The notes: a model not told the origin generated them from the sequence alone. Positions 13,867 to 21,875 are shown, counted from the stretch's first letter. The stretch: 32,774 nt of DNA from Clostridiales bacterium UBA7273 (GCA_002472405.1 DKRV01000030.1:1-32774), one strand, 5' to 3'. Made by a program: numbers and translations.

Positions 13867-16145
13867 TTAAATATTTCTGCCGAGCAGGGCGGCACAAGTC
13901 TGTTGCGGCTGCACCCGAGCAGCGGAACAAGTCCGCTTTCGCGCAGCTTAAATTCAGCGCTGCCGCGATTGATAACGCAGACAATGCAGTCGCTTTCCGA
14001 TGAGCGGCGAATGATGAGCACATCGGGGCCGGCGGCGGAAAACTCCGCTTTTCCGCTCATCAGCGCCTCGCTGCCGTTTCGTATCTGGCCAAGCTTAGCA
14101 TAAAAGTTATGTAAACTATTGCCCGACGGCTCAAACGGTGCGCGATTGAACGGATCGCCGGCACCGTCAAGGCACTCCTCGTCGCCGTAGTACAGACAGG
14201 GGACGCCGGGCGTGCAGTACTGAATAACGGCGCAGAGCATTTGCAGCCTGTCCGCGCGCTTTGACTGCTCCGCCGTCAGCGAAAACGCCGCCTGCCGCGC
14301 CCGATCGAGAGCTTTTAGGCTCTCGCTTGCGCCGAGGGCAGAGTGCAGGCGCTCAACGTCGTGGGATGACAATAGGTTCATCAGCGCCATGTACATCGGC
14401 TTTGGATAGTTATGCTGCTGCGAGAGAAGAAAATCGCGCAGCGCGAATGCGTCCGACTCGCCGCGCGCAAAGCTTATCGCCGCTGAGCGAAACGGATAGT
14501 TCATCACGCTGTCGAGCGCATAGCCTAAAGCGTAATTGCGGCGGTGGCCGTAGCTTACCTTGAGCACCGCATCCTCCCAAACCTCGCCGATGATGGCGCA
14601 GTTGGGCTTTTCGGACTTTGCGGCATCGCGTATAAGCGCGAGCACATCGTCGGGGAGCTCGTCGGCAACGTCAAGCCGCCAGCCGGAAGCACCGCGCCGA
14701 AGCCATAGCTTAACGATGCTGTTCTCTGCACGGATGATGTAATCCTGCCAGCCTGCGTCCTCCTCGTTTACCTCGGGCAGATCCTTAAAGTTCCACCAGC
14801 AGCGGTAATCGTCGGGGAAGGAGCGGAAGTCAAACCAGTTAAAATACGGCGAAGCCTTGCTCGCGTGCGCACCGACGCCGCCGTAGCTGCCGAAGCGGTC
14901 GAAATAAATGCTGTCCGCGCCCGTGTGCGAGAAAACGCCGTCGTTTATAACTCCGATACCGAGCCTTTCGGCCTTGGCACAAAGGTTTACATAATCACCG
15001 ACGCTGCCCAGTATCGGGTCAACGTTTTCATAGTTTGACGTGTCGTAGCGATGGTTTGAGCGCGCCTCGACAATCGGATTCAGGTACAGCGTACCGATGC
15101 CGAGCGCTTTGAGATACGGCAGCTTTTTTGCTATGCCCTTGAGCGTGCCGCCGTAAAAATCATCGGGGGCGTAGTCCTTCTCGCCGGGGCGCGGCTGCCA
15201 TTTGACGGGTTCGGCTATGCTGCCGTGCATTTCAGGAGTCTGCCCGAGGCGGAGGTGATATTCAATGCCGGCCTGTGCGGTGCCGTCGTCGGAAAAACCA
15301 AAGCGGTCGGGGAAAACCTGATACATGATGCTGCGGCAGAATTTTTCCGGCGTTTTGAAGCCGCGCTTGTACACCGTAAGCCGAAAGCCCTCGCCGTCTG
15401 AGCAGACGCGCGATGTGTGCCCGTCGTCATTGGGGCACAGAAAATGCTCGCCGTTAATTTTGAATTTGTAAAACAGCGCGGTGGGCGAGGGCGCGATAAA
15501 CTGCGCCGTGAACATGTCGCCTGCGCGCCGCATGGGAAGCTCCTGCGAGAAATCATCGCCGTAAACGCAGAGCGAAGCATCCGCAACGCCGCCGAACGAG
15601 GCTATGGAAAGCTCAATCGGCTCTCCTTCCTCCACAGCGCCGACCGGCGAGCGGAATGAGACGTCGTATGAGTCGTGGAAGGCGATCTGACGAATTTTAA
15701 GCTCGTCGTGCAGCAGCTTGTCCAGAAATGCAGTCCTCGGCTGAAGTTCCTGAAGCGGCTCAATTTCCGCCATGCCGCAAAGCGCCTTTCCGAACGCGCG
15801 CACGAGAACGGCTATTGCCTCGTCTATGCCGAGACCCTTGTCGTCCATGAGCAGGCGAAAAAGCTCCGCCGGGAGAAGCCGGCCGCGATCGTCCGGCAGA
15901 AACTCATAGATCCTGCCGGACGGGTATTTAAACTGCGCGCATTTATCCGCAGCGTCAAGCAGTGCTGCCGCTGAGCTTAAATACAGCTGTGCGGTTTCGG
16001 AAACCGATTCCGACGGCTGCCAGTGCCTGCCGTCGAAGAGCACTTCGTGCTCCGCTGCGCCGTAATATTTAATGTACAGCCGGCCGTCCGACCAAAGCTC
16101 GTCGTAGCCGGAGTAGGTGTTTATCTTTTTTCTCAGAGCATCCAT
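13857..16145 (-). CDS. GH13 alpha-amylase/neopullulanase-like enzyme with a phosphorylase-like N-terminal segment
   Basis: A 762-residue intracellular glycoside hydrolase. Residues 1-48 are unassigned. About 50-157 resemble part of glycogen phosphorylase (LLPAELFRLLMDDKGLGIDEA against PELMR-L-D--L-W-A). About 160-262 form a beta-rich, CBM34-like module. About 270-650 form the GH13 barrel: APDDFYGGTLKGI, region I DGVFSH (402-407), region II GWRLDVADE (nucleophile Asp492), region III IGEVWE (acid/base Glu521), region IV LLSSHDVER (Asp596). A C-terminal beta domain follows. The ATG at 16145 overlaps glgA by 13 bases. The open frame extends further upstream, but that part is only the antisense-free frame of glgA. 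With GlgB and GlgA it likely trims or remodels glycogen. The exact bond specificity is unknown. Confidence 0.85.
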   Translation of the reverse strand: MDALRKKINTYSGYDELWSDGRLYIKYYGAAEHEVLFDGRHWQPSESVSETAQLYLSSAAALLDAADKCAQFKYPSGRIYEFLPDDRGRLLPAELFRLLMDDKGLGIDEAIAVLVRAFGKALCGMAEIEPLQELQPRTAFLDKLLHDELKIRQIAFHDSYDVSFRSPVGAVEEGEPIELSIASFGGVADASLCVYGDDFSQELPMRRAGDMFTAQFIAPSPTALFYKFKINGEHFLCPNDDGHTSRVCSDGEGFRLTVYKRGFKTPEKFCRSIMYQVFPDRFGFSDDGTAQAGIEYHLRLGQTPEMHGSIAEPVKWQPRPGEKDYAPDDFYGGTLKGIAKKLPYLKALGIGTLYLNPIVEARSNHRYDTSNYENVDPILGSVGDYVNLCAKAERLGIGVINDGVFSHTGADSIYFDRFGSYGGVGAHASKASPYFNWFDFRSFPDDYRCWWNFKDLPEVNEEDAGWQDYIIRAENSIVKLWLRRGASGWRLDVADELPDDVLALIRDAAKSEKPNCAIIGEVWEDAVLKVSYGHRRNYALGYALDSVMNYPFRSAAISFARGESDAFALRDFLLSQQHNYPKPMYMALMNLLSSHDVERLHSALGASESLKALDRARQAAFSLTAEQSKRADRLQMLCAVIQYCTPGVPCLYYGDEECLDGAGDPFNRAPFEPSGNSLHNFYAKLGQIRNGSEALMSGKAEFSAAGPDVLIIRRSSESDCIVCVINRGSAEFKLRESGLVPLLGCSRNRLVPPCSAEIFKFT
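14107..14116 (+). repeat. Dispersed 10-mer TTATGTAAAC, copy 3
   Basis: Exact copy inside the minus-strand GH13 gene, where it reads TTA-CAT-AAC (Leu-His-Asn) and uses a TTA leucine codon. Confidence 0.8.
14985..14994 (-). repeat. Dispersed 10-mer TTATGTAAAC, copy 4
   Basis: Exact copy inside the GH13 gene, read TAT-GTA-AAC (Tyr-Val-Asn); the extended form is GATTATGTAAACCTT. Confidence 0.8.
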
Positions 16146-17611
16146 AGATAAAGCATTGCGTATTCCTCGGAGGAGCGGTCGAAGCTGAAATCGGCCTCCA
16201 TTGCCTGACGCACGAGCGAGGACATAACCTCGGGCTTGTGATAGCATTCGAGCGCTAAAAGCATGGCATCCTTCATTTCATGTGCGTTAAAATCGGCGAA
16301 AGAGAAGCCGGTGCCCTCGCCGGTAAATTTATTGTACGGCTTCACGGAGTCTTTAAGGCCGCCGGTCTCGCGCACGATAGGCAGAGTGCCGTAGCGCATT
16401 GCGATCATCTGCGAAAGTCCGCAAGGCTCAAAGCGCGAGGGCATGAGCAGAAAATCGGCTCCGGCGTAAACGCGGTGAGATAACTCTTCGTTATAGCCAA
16501 TGTATGCGCACAGTCTGCCCTTGTAGCGAGCCTCGGCTTCGCGCATGAAGTTTTCGTATTCCTTGTCGCCGCTGCCGAGCATGAAAAACTGCATGTCGTT
16601 ATACTGCATCAGCTCGTCGAGCATGCACTCTACAAGGTCAAAGCCCTTTTGCTCGGTCATGCGCGTGACCATTGCGAAAACGGGAACATCCTCGCGCTGC
16701 TCAAGACCGAAATCACGCTGGAGTGCAAGTTTACATAATTTTTTGCCGTTGAGCCTGCCCTTGTTGTACCGCGCCGGGAGCGCAGGATCGGTGTAGGGGT
16801 TAAACACCTTGGTGTCGATGCCGTTTATTATGCCGGACAGCTCGTGCGACCTTGCGTCGAGAATGCCCTCAAGCCCCTCGCCGAAATAGGCGGTTTTTAT
16901 CTCGTTTGCGTAGGTAGGGCTGACGGTGTTTATGCGGTCTGCAAAAACGCAGCCTGCCTTGAGAAAATCAGCGCAGCCGTTTAGCTCCATGAACTCGGGG
17001 GTGTAGTATTTATCCTCAACTCCGAGAAGATCCTGAACGTAGTCAAAGCCGAATTTTCCTTGATACGCAATGTTGTGTATCGTCAAAAGCCAACGCAGGG
17101 ACGACTGCATCGCACCGCAGTACTGCGTTTTTGCGAGCATGGGCAGCATTGCCGTGTGCCAGTCGTTGCAGTGGACTATGTCGGGCCTAAATCCGAGGTT
17201 CGGTATCGCGTCGAGCACGGCGCGCGTAAAGAAAGCGTATTGCTCGCCCTCTGCCTGACCGCCGCGATAGATCTTGTCGCCGAAGTAAAACTCGCTGTCA
17301 ACAAGATAGATGCACACGCCGTCAAGCTCAAGGCGCTCTATGCCGCAGTACTGGGTGCGCCAACCGAGGTTTACATAAAAATCGAACATGTGCTCGACCT
17401 GAGAAGCGTACTTATCCTTTATGCAGCGGTGATATGGAGTGATGACCCTTGCGTCAAAGCCGAGCTTTTTAAGCGCTTTCGGCAGCGTTCCGACAACGTC
17501 GGCAAGTCCGCCGGTTTTTGAAAGCGGAGCGCACTCGGCCGCTGCAAGAAGAATGTTCGGTAGCTCCTTGCGGCCTTTTTCATTTAGAATGCTTCTGAAC
17601 TGCTTTTTCAT
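16133..17611 (-). CDS. glgA: Glycogen synthase (ADP-glucose, GT5)
   Basis: A 492-residue glycosyltransferase that adds glucose from ADP-glucose to growing alpha-1,4-glucan. The N-terminal ADP-glucose loop is PLSKTGGLADVVGTLPKAL (Lys32-Thr-Gly-Gly). VHCNDWHTAMLP, LTIHNIAYQG and the C-terminal MPSRFEPCGLSQMIAMRYGTLPIVRETGGLKDSV are family signatures. The start taken is ATG 17611, which overlaps glgB by 32 bases; AAGGA lies about 15 bases upstream. A TTG at 17653 has no ribosome binding site. The 3' end overlaps the GH13 gene. The ADP-glucose-forming enzymes GlgC/GlgD are not in this window. Confidence 0.95.
   Translation of the reverse strand: MKKQFRSILNEKGRKELPNILLAAAECAPLSKTGGLADVVGTLPKALKKLGFDARVITPYHRCIKDKYASQVEHMFDFYVNLGWRTQYCGIERLELDGVCIYLVDSEFYFGDKIYRGGQAEGEQYAFFTRAVLDAIPNLGFRPDIVHCNDWHTAMLPMLAKTQYCGAMQSSLRWLLTIHNIAYQGKFGFDYVQDLLGVEDKYYTPEFMELNGCADFLKAGCVFADRINTVSPTYANEIKTAYFGEGLEGILDARSHELSGIINGIDTKVFNPYTDPALPARYNKGRLNGKKLCKLALQRDFGLEQREDVPVFAMVTRMTEQKGFDLVECMLDELMQYNDMQFFMLGSGDKEYENFMREAEARYKGRLCAYIGYNEELSHRVYAGADFLLMPSRFEPCGLSQMIAMRYGTLPIVRETGGLKDSVKPYNKFTGEGTGFSFADFNAHEMKDAMLLALECYHKPEVMSSLVRQAMEADFSFDRSSEEYAMLYLWML
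16729..16738 (-). repeat. Dispersed 10-mer TTATGTAAAC, copy 5
   Basis: Exact copy inside glgA, read TTA-TGT-AAA (Leu-Cys-Lys), a different frame from the other glgA copy. Confidence 0.8.
17369..17378 (-). repeat. Dispersed 10-mer TTATGTAAAC, copy 6
   Basis: Exact copy inside glgA, read TAT-GTA-AAC (Tyr-Val-Asn). Confidence 0.8.
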
Positions 17612-19517
17612 TTTTCTCAGCCATCCTTTCCGGAATGTATTCAAAATAGACAACCGACAGCGGCGGCAGATCGATCGATGCGCTGCATAGCAGATCGTCG
17701 AAGCCTGTGTCGCGGCTGCGTATCGTTTTTGCGTTATGTAAACCTGAGCCGCCGAATTTCACGTCATCGCTCGAGAGGATCTCGCGCAGCCTGCCGGGCA
17801 TAGGCAAGCCAATGATAAAATTCTTATGCTCGTTTGGAATGAAGTTGCAGGCGCAGATGAGATAACTGTTTTGCTCCGGCCTTGCAGAGCGCAGGAACGC
17901 GATCGAGCTGAGCGCGTTATCGTTCACATTGAGCCACTTAAACCCGTCCCACGAGTTATCTATCTCATACAGCGCAGGGAATGAGCTGTATACATGATTG
18001 AGCGCGGCGTAGTATTCGCGCAGCTTTTCGTGCATAGGGTAGTCAAGCAGCAGCCAGTCAAGCTCCTGCTGATAATTCCACTCGATAAACTGCCCGAACT
18101 CCGAGCCCATGAAGCACAGCTTCTTGCCGGGATGTGCGAACTGATAGCCGTACAGCGCGCGGAGAGTCGCAAACTTCTGCTCGTAGCTGCCGAACATTTT
18201 ATCAAGCATCGATTTCTTCCCGTGCACGACCTCGTCGTGCGAATAGGCGAGGATGAAGTTTTCCGAAAAAGCGTACATCATGGAAAACGTCAGCTTATCG
18301 TGGCAGCCCTTGCGGAACAGCGGATCGGTCGAGAAATAGTCGAGCGTATCATGCATATAGCCCATGTCCCACTTGAAGCTGAAGCCGAGTCCGCCGACGG
18401 AGGGCGGCATAGTCACCATCGGATACGCCGTTGATTCCTCTGCTATCGTGACTGCACCAGGGTAGCTTGACAAAACAGCGGTGTTGAGCTTTCTTAGAAA
18501 GCTCACAGCGCCGAGGTTTATGTTGCCGCCCTCGCGATTTTTCGTGTATTCGCCGTCCTTGCGGCCGTAGTTGAGATACAGCATCGAGGACACCGCGTCA
18601 ACGCGGATGCCGTCAATGTGGTAATTTTCAAAGAAAAAGCAGGCCGAGGATATGAGAAACGACTGTACCTCGGGCATGTCGTAGTCAAATATCAGCGTGC
18701 CCCACTCGGGATGCGAGGCCATACGCTCTTCCTTGCATTCAAAAAGGCGTGTGCCGTCAAACTTAGCAAGGCCGTGCTCATCACGCGGAAAATGCGCCGG
18801 GACCCAGTCCATGATAACGCCGATGCCGGCGTTGTGCATGATGTCGATAAACTCGGCAAACTCGTCAGGTGTTCCATAGCGGCTCGTCGGTGCATAGTAG
18901 CCGGTGACCTGATATCCCCATGAGCCTGGGTAGGGGTACTCGGTCAGCGGAAGAAGCTCGATGTGCGTAAAGCCCATTTCGGTGCAGTATTTTGCAAGCT
19001 CGGGCGCAATGGAGGCATAGTTCACGCCGCCCTCGGGCGTTTTCCACGAGCCGAGGTGCAGCTCGTATATCGACATGGGGCTTGCAAAGCAGTTTTTGCC
19101 TGCGCGAGAGCGCATAAAAGCCTCGTCGCGCCAGACGTGCGAGCCTGTCCACACCATGGACGCGGTGTTGACGCCCGACTGTGACCATTGCGCAAAGGGA
19201 TCGGATTTCCACACAGTTTTGCCGGACTGCGTCGTTACGCAGTATTTATACAGATCGCCGCTCTTTAGCCCGGAGGCAAAGCAATACCATATGCCGCCGC
19301 GCTTTTCCATCGGCGTTTTCGACGGATCCCAGCCGTTGAAGTCGCCGACGAGCGAAACGCTCTGAGCGTTCGGCGCCCAGACGGCAAATCGGTGCATTTT
19401 GATCGCGTCTATATACCGGCAGCCGAGCAGCAGCCACGCCTTCTGCGCGCAGCCGGTGTTGAAAAGGAAAACATCGTCTGCCGGAACATATTTATCTATA
19501 AGCTCGGAATAGTTCAT
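17580..19517 (-). CDS. glgB: 1,4-alpha-glucan branching enzyme (GH13)
   Basis: A 645-residue enzyme that cuts an alpha-1,4 chain and reattaches it by an alpha-1,6 bond to branch glycogen. An N-terminal CBM48 module (about 40-125, FAVWAPNAQSVSLVGDFNGWDP) precedes the barrel. The barrel has YELHLGSW, MGFTHIELLPLTEYPYPGSWGYQVTGYYAPTSRYGTPDEF, region I DWVPAHF, region II GIRVDAV (nucleophile Asp307), region III TIAEEST (Glu360) and region IV YSHDEVVHGK (Asp428). GGAG lies seven bases before ATG 19517. It is the first gene of the minus-strand glgB-glgA-GH13-oxidase operon and has a near-consensus promoter 38 bases upstream. Confidence 0.96.
   Translation of the reverse strand: MNYSELIDKYVPADDVFLFNTGCAQKAWLLLGCRYIDAIKMHRFAVWAPNAQSVSLVGDFNGWDPSKTPMEKRGGIWYCFASGLKSGDLYKYCVTTQSGKTVWKSDPFAQWSQSGVNTASMVWTGSHVWRDEAFMRSRAGKNCFASPMSIYELHLGSWKTPEGGVNYASIAPELAKYCTEMGFTHIELLPLTEYPYPGSWGYQVTGYYAPTSRYGTPDEFAEFIDIMHNAGIGVIMDWVPAHFPRDEHGLAKFDGTRLFECKEERMASHPEWGTLIFDYDMPEVQSFLISSACFFFENYHIDGIRVDAVSSMLYLNYGRKDGEYTKNREGGNINLGAVSFLRKLNTAVLSSYPGAVTIAEESTAYPMVTMPPSVGGLGFSFKWDMGYMHDTLDYFSTDPLFRKGCHDKLTFSMMYAFSENFILAYSHDEVVHGKKSMLDKMFGSYEQKFATLRALYGYQFAHPGKKLCFMGSEFGQFIEWNYQQELDWLLLDYPMHEKLREYYAALNHVYSSFPALYEIDNSWDGFKWLNVNDNALSSIAFLRSARPEQNSYLICACNFIPNEHKNFIIGLPMPGRLREILSSDDVKFGGSGLHNAKTIRSRDTGFDDLLCSASIDLPPLSVVYFEYIPERMAEKNEKAVQKHSK
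17734..17743 (+). repeat. Dispersed 10-mer TTATGTAAAC, copy 7
   Basis: Exact copy inside glgB, read on the coding strand as TTA-CAT-AAC (Leu-His-Asn). Confidence 0.8.
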
Positions 19518-19554
19518 ATCAGCACTCCGTATGAAAAACAATACTTTATACTAT

Positions 19555-19583
19555 ATTATAAAGCACGGCAGGGCAAATGCCAA
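19555..19583 (-). promoter_or_regulatory. Promoter of the glycogen operon
   Basis: On the minus strand TTGGCA (19583-19578), a 17-base spacer and a perfect TATAAT (19560-19555). Transcription would start near 19548 and give a leader of about 30 bases. Confidence 0.88.
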
Positions 19584-19591
19584 TAAGTTTT

Positions 19592-19619
19592 TTGCTTGCA
19601 TACGGTGGCAAAACATAAT
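19592..19619 (+). promoter_or_regulatory. Possible promoter of the glyoxalase gene
   Basis: TTGCTT (19592-19597), a 16-base spacer and CATAAT (19614-19619), 35 bases before the start. It diverges from the glycogen operon promoter. Confidence 0.5.
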
Positions 19620-19653
19620 AAAATACAGTTCAAACAAACATCGGAGGTGCGAT

Positions 19654-20022
19654 ATGTTTTCATTCAACCATTTTAATTTTAATGTGTTCGATCTTGAACG
19701 AAGCCTTAAATTCTATGACGAGGCGCTCGGCCTCAAGCCCGTGCGCGAGAAAAATGCCGCCGACGGCAGCTTTAAGCTCGTTTACCTTGGCGACGGCGTG
19801 ACGGATTTCACCCTTGAGCTGACATGGCTGCGCGACCGCGATAAGCCGTATGACCTCGGCGAGCAGGAATTCCACCTCGCATTCGTCGCCGACGACATGG
19901 AAAAAGCACATGAAAAGCATGCCGCACTCGGCTGCATATGCTATGAAAATCCCGGTATGGGCATATACTTCCTCGAAGATCCCGACGGTTACTGGATAGA
20001 GATCATACCGCCGAGAAAATGA
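19654..20022 (+). CDS. Glyoxalase I-like VOC superfamily protein
   Basis: A 122-residue metalloenzyme of the vicinal oxygen chelate fold. His6, Glu55, His74 and Glu116 fall almost where E. coli glyoxalase I has its metal ligands (His5, Glu56, His74, Glu122). Other signatures are FNVFDLERSLKFYDEALGL and the closing FLEDPDGYWIEIIPP. It could isomerise the methylglyoxal-thiol adduct, which fits a cell with heavy sugar flux, but other VOC activities are possible. GGAGGTG at 19643-19649 sets the start at 19654. Confidence 0.88.
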   Translation: MFSFNHFNFNVFDLERSLKFYDEALGLKPVREKNAADGSFKLVYLGDGVTDFTLELTWLRDRDKPYDLGEQEFHLAFVADDMEKAHEKHAALGCICYENPGMGIYFLEDPDGYWIEIIPPRK

Positions 20023-20032
20023 TTATGTAAAC
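20023..20032 (+). repeat. Dispersed 10-mer TTATGTAAAC, copy 8
   Basis: Exact intergenic copy directly after the glyoxalase stop codon and two bases before the hairpin at 20035. Confidence 0.8.
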
Positions 20033-20034
20033 CG

Positions 20035-20062
20035 ATTGGCCTACCGTATATGGCAGGCCAAT
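20035..20062. terminator. Hairpin between convergent genes, weak terminator
   Basis: ATTGGCCT / AGGCCAAT arms with a partly paired inner loop separate the convergent glyoxalase and SSB-like genes. There is no proper T-run on either side, so termination is only probable from its position. Confidence 0.5.
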
Positions 20063-20066
20063 TATA

Positions 20067-20675
20067 TTATGTCAACTCCTCGATCTCAGTGACTGACACC
20101 TCGAACGCCGTTTTCTCGACCGGTTCGCCGCCGATGAGCTTTATGTAGCGGCGGCTTTGTATTCTCCCCTCGAGGGAAACCGTCGTGCCGGTGTCCCAGT
20201 AAGATGCCTCGCGCGCTTTAAGCCCCCAGGTGATGCACGGCAGATAGTCCGAGCGGCCGTACCTGCGGTTTACGGCGAGCATCAGGTCGCATATGTCGCG
20301 CCCCATCGGCGTAACGCGCAGATTGGGCGGCTTGCACAGCGTTCCTGTCAGGCAGATGAGGTTGAGATCATTTTCGCTGCAAGGGAGTATTTCCTTTGCA
20401 AACACGGTTATTACGAGCTTTGCGCCCTCGCCGCTTTTGTTGTTGAAGGATCTCAGCTCGCCCGTGACGCAGAGCTTCTCCGCACCGCAGACCTCGACGG
20501 CGCTTAAAAGCTCGCTGCGCGCGATGATGTTTATCGTATCCGTTGCGCCGGATAAGCGCGAAACCTCAAGCGCGAAGGTGTAGAAGCTCTCTCCGCGCGA
20601 GGCGTGCGAAAAAATCGGCGGTGCGCTCATAACGCCTATAAGACGGGCAAAATTCGTGCATGTGTTTTCATCCAT
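20067..20675 (-). CDS. Single-stranded DNA-binding protein-like, two OB folds
   Basis: A 202-residue protein that appears to hold two tandem OB folds. The first (about residues 10-95) has LIGVMSAPPIFSHASRGESFYTFALEV and LCVTGELRSFNNKSGEGAKLVITVFAKEI. The second (about 105-200) has ICLTGTLCKPPNLRVTPMGRDICDLMLAVNRRYGRSDYLPCITWG and TTVSLEGRIQSRRY, the clear SSB core. The acidic C-terminal DDDIPF-type tail of housekeeping SSB is missing. It is probably an accessory or primosomal SSB paralogue. No convincing promoter is visible upstream, and it diverges from deoC. Confidence 0.8.
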   Translation of the reverse strand: MDENTCTNFARLIGVMSAPPIFSHASRGESFYTFALEVSRLSGATDTINIIARSELLSAVEVCGAEKLCVTGELRSFNNKSGEGAKLVITVFAKEILPCSENDLNLICLTGTLCKPPNLRVTPMGRDICDLMLAVNRRYGRSDYLPCITWGLKAREASYWDTGTTVSLEGRIQSRRYIKLIGGEPVEKTAFEVSVTEIEELT

Positions 20676-20731
20676 ATATTCTTTCCTGTCCTTGTAAATT
20701 GTTTTTGTTAGAGTATATTAAGGACAAATGC

Positions 20732-20760
20732 TTGAATATGCCGCCGGAATGAAATATAAT
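20732..20760 (+). promoter_or_regulatory. Promoter of deoC
   Basis: TTGAAT (20732-20737), a 17-base spacer and a perfect TATAAT (20755-20760), 31 bases before the start codon. Confidence 0.82.
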
Positions 20761-20791
20761 AATGTCATTACTTCTGAAAGGAACAAAAACT

Positions 20792-21478
20792 ATGGATATA
20801 AAAGAACTGCTGGCCTACTGCGACCATACCCTGCTGCGCGTTGACTGCACCGAGGCAGAGATAAGAAAGCTCTGCGATCAGGCAATAAAATACGGCTGCG
20901 CGTCGGTCTGCATTCCGCCCTGTCACGTTCCCGGCGCAAAGCGCTATGTCGGCGACAAAATGAAGATCTGCACCGTTATCGGCTTTCCGAACGGCTATAT
21001 GTCCACCGCCGCAAAGGCATTTGAGGCTGCCGACGCCGTTGCAAACGGAGCCGACGAGATCGATATGGTCATAAACCTCTCCATGGTTAAGGACGGCTGC
21101 TGGGATGATGTTGCCGAGGATATAAAGGCAGTGCGCCGCTCGTGCCTTGGCAAGGTGCTCAAGGTCATAATCGAGTGCTGCCTGCTCACCGATGAAGAAA
21201 AAATGCGCATGTGCACGATAGTTTCCGAGTGCGGCGCGGATTTCATAAAGACCTCCACCGGCTTCAGCAAGGGAGGAGCTACCCGTCACGATGTCGAGCT
21301 GCTGCGCCGCTGCAGCCCGGATTCGCTTCAGGTCAAGGCCGCCGGCGGCATTGCGTCGCTTGAGGATGCCGAGGACTTCATCTCTCTTGGTGCAACGCGC
21401 CTGGGCACCAGCCGCATAGTCAAGCTCGCAATGGAGCTTGAGCGTGAGAATGCCCCCGAAAGCTCCGAAAATTATTAA
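20792..21478 (+). CDS. deoC: Deoxyribose-phosphate aldolase
   Basis: A 228-residue class I aldolase that splits 2-deoxyribose 5-phosphate into glyceraldehyde 3-phosphate and acetaldehyde in deoxynucleoside salvage. The Schiff-base Lys153 lies in DFIKTSTGF, the proton-relay Lys182 in QVKAAGGI and the acidic Asp91 in DEIDMVINL. The start DHTLLR is also typical. GAAAGGA at 20776-20782 selects ATG 20792 over the earlier in-frame ATG at 20762. No other deo genes are nearby. Confidence 0.95.
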   Translation: MDIKELLAYCDHTLLRVDCTEAEIRKLCDQAIKYGCASVCIPPCHVPGAKRYVGDKMKICTVIGFPNGYMSTAAKAFEAADAVANGADEIDMVINLSMVKDGCWDDVAEDIKAVRRSCLGKVLKVIIECCLLTDEEKMRMCTIVSECGADFIKTSTGFSKGGATRHDVELLRRCSPDSLQVKAAGGIASLEDAEDFISLGATRLGTSRIVKLAMELERENAPESSENY

Positions 21479-21495
21479 GAAACGGCGGTGCGCCA

Positions 21496-21678
21496 ATGCG
21501 TAAACCGGGCAAGGTGCTCAGCATAATAGGTCTTATTCTGTCGGCCGCGCTGCTGGTCGTCGGGTCATACTTCATCCTGCCGCGCTCGCAGAACTGGGCA
21601 AGCATATGGAGCGTGCTCACAGGCAGCGCCGCGGCGTACTTTGCCTATTATGCGTTTCACAAAAGAGATAAAGATTGA
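21496..21678 (+). CDS. Small two-helix membrane protein
   Basis: A 60-residue protein with two hydrophobic segments (about 7-28 and 37-54) and basic ends (MRKPGK, HKRDKD). It starts 17 bases after deoC behind a GGCGGTG-like site and probably shares its transcript. The family is not recognised. Length, membrane pattern and spacing make it a credible gene. Confidence 0.6.
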   Translation: MRKPGKVLSIIGLILSAALLVVGSYFILPRSQNWASIWSVLTGSAAAYFAYYAFHKRDKD

Positions 21679-21684
21679 ACTACG

Positions 21685-21709
21685 CACGGCGGAGCGCCCC
21701 TCCGCCGTG
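21685..21709. terminator. GC-rich hairpin upstream of the infC promoter
   Basis: A perfect 10-bp stem (CACGGCGGAG / CTCCGCCGTG) lies just after the small membrane protein gene. It is followed by A6, not T6, so it is not a textbook terminator, though its position suggests an end-of-transcript structure. Confidence 0.5.
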
Positions 21710-21718
21710 AAAAAATCC

Positions 21719-21747
21719 TTGACAACAGTGAAAAGTGCTGATATATT
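21719..21747 (+). promoter_or_regulatory. Promoter of the infC-rpmI-rplT operon
   Basis: TTGACA (21719-21724), a 17-base spacer and TATATT (21742-21747). The -35 and first spacer bases, TTGACAACAGTGAA, are identical to those of the promoter at 5474. Confidence 0.85.
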
Positions 21748-21754
21748 AATAGAG

Positions 21755-21875
21755 CTGAAAACAAAGTAGGTACGGCATCCCCGACCTCACCGAGCCGCAA
21801 AGGGCGCGCTTCGGTCAATAGCATCGCCCCGAGCGGGGCTTTGTTTGCGCGGATGCTGTCAGGCATCCGTTTTTT
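21755..21875 (+). promoter_or_regulatory. infC operon leader with terminator/antiterminator (L20-leader-like attenuator)
   Basis: The terminator is CGGATGC / GCATCCG (21850-21869) followed by six T, just before the infC ribosome binding site. ACGGCATCC at 21772-21780 can pair over nine positions (one G-U) with GGATGCTGT at 21851-21859, which would break the terminator. Inside the leader, AAACAAAG (21759-21766) can pair with CTTTGTTT (21839-21846) around smaller hairpins such as GCCCC/GGGGC (21826-21839). In Bacillus, L20 controls this same operon by premature termination, so autoregulation by L20 is the likely purpose. Confidence 0.8.
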
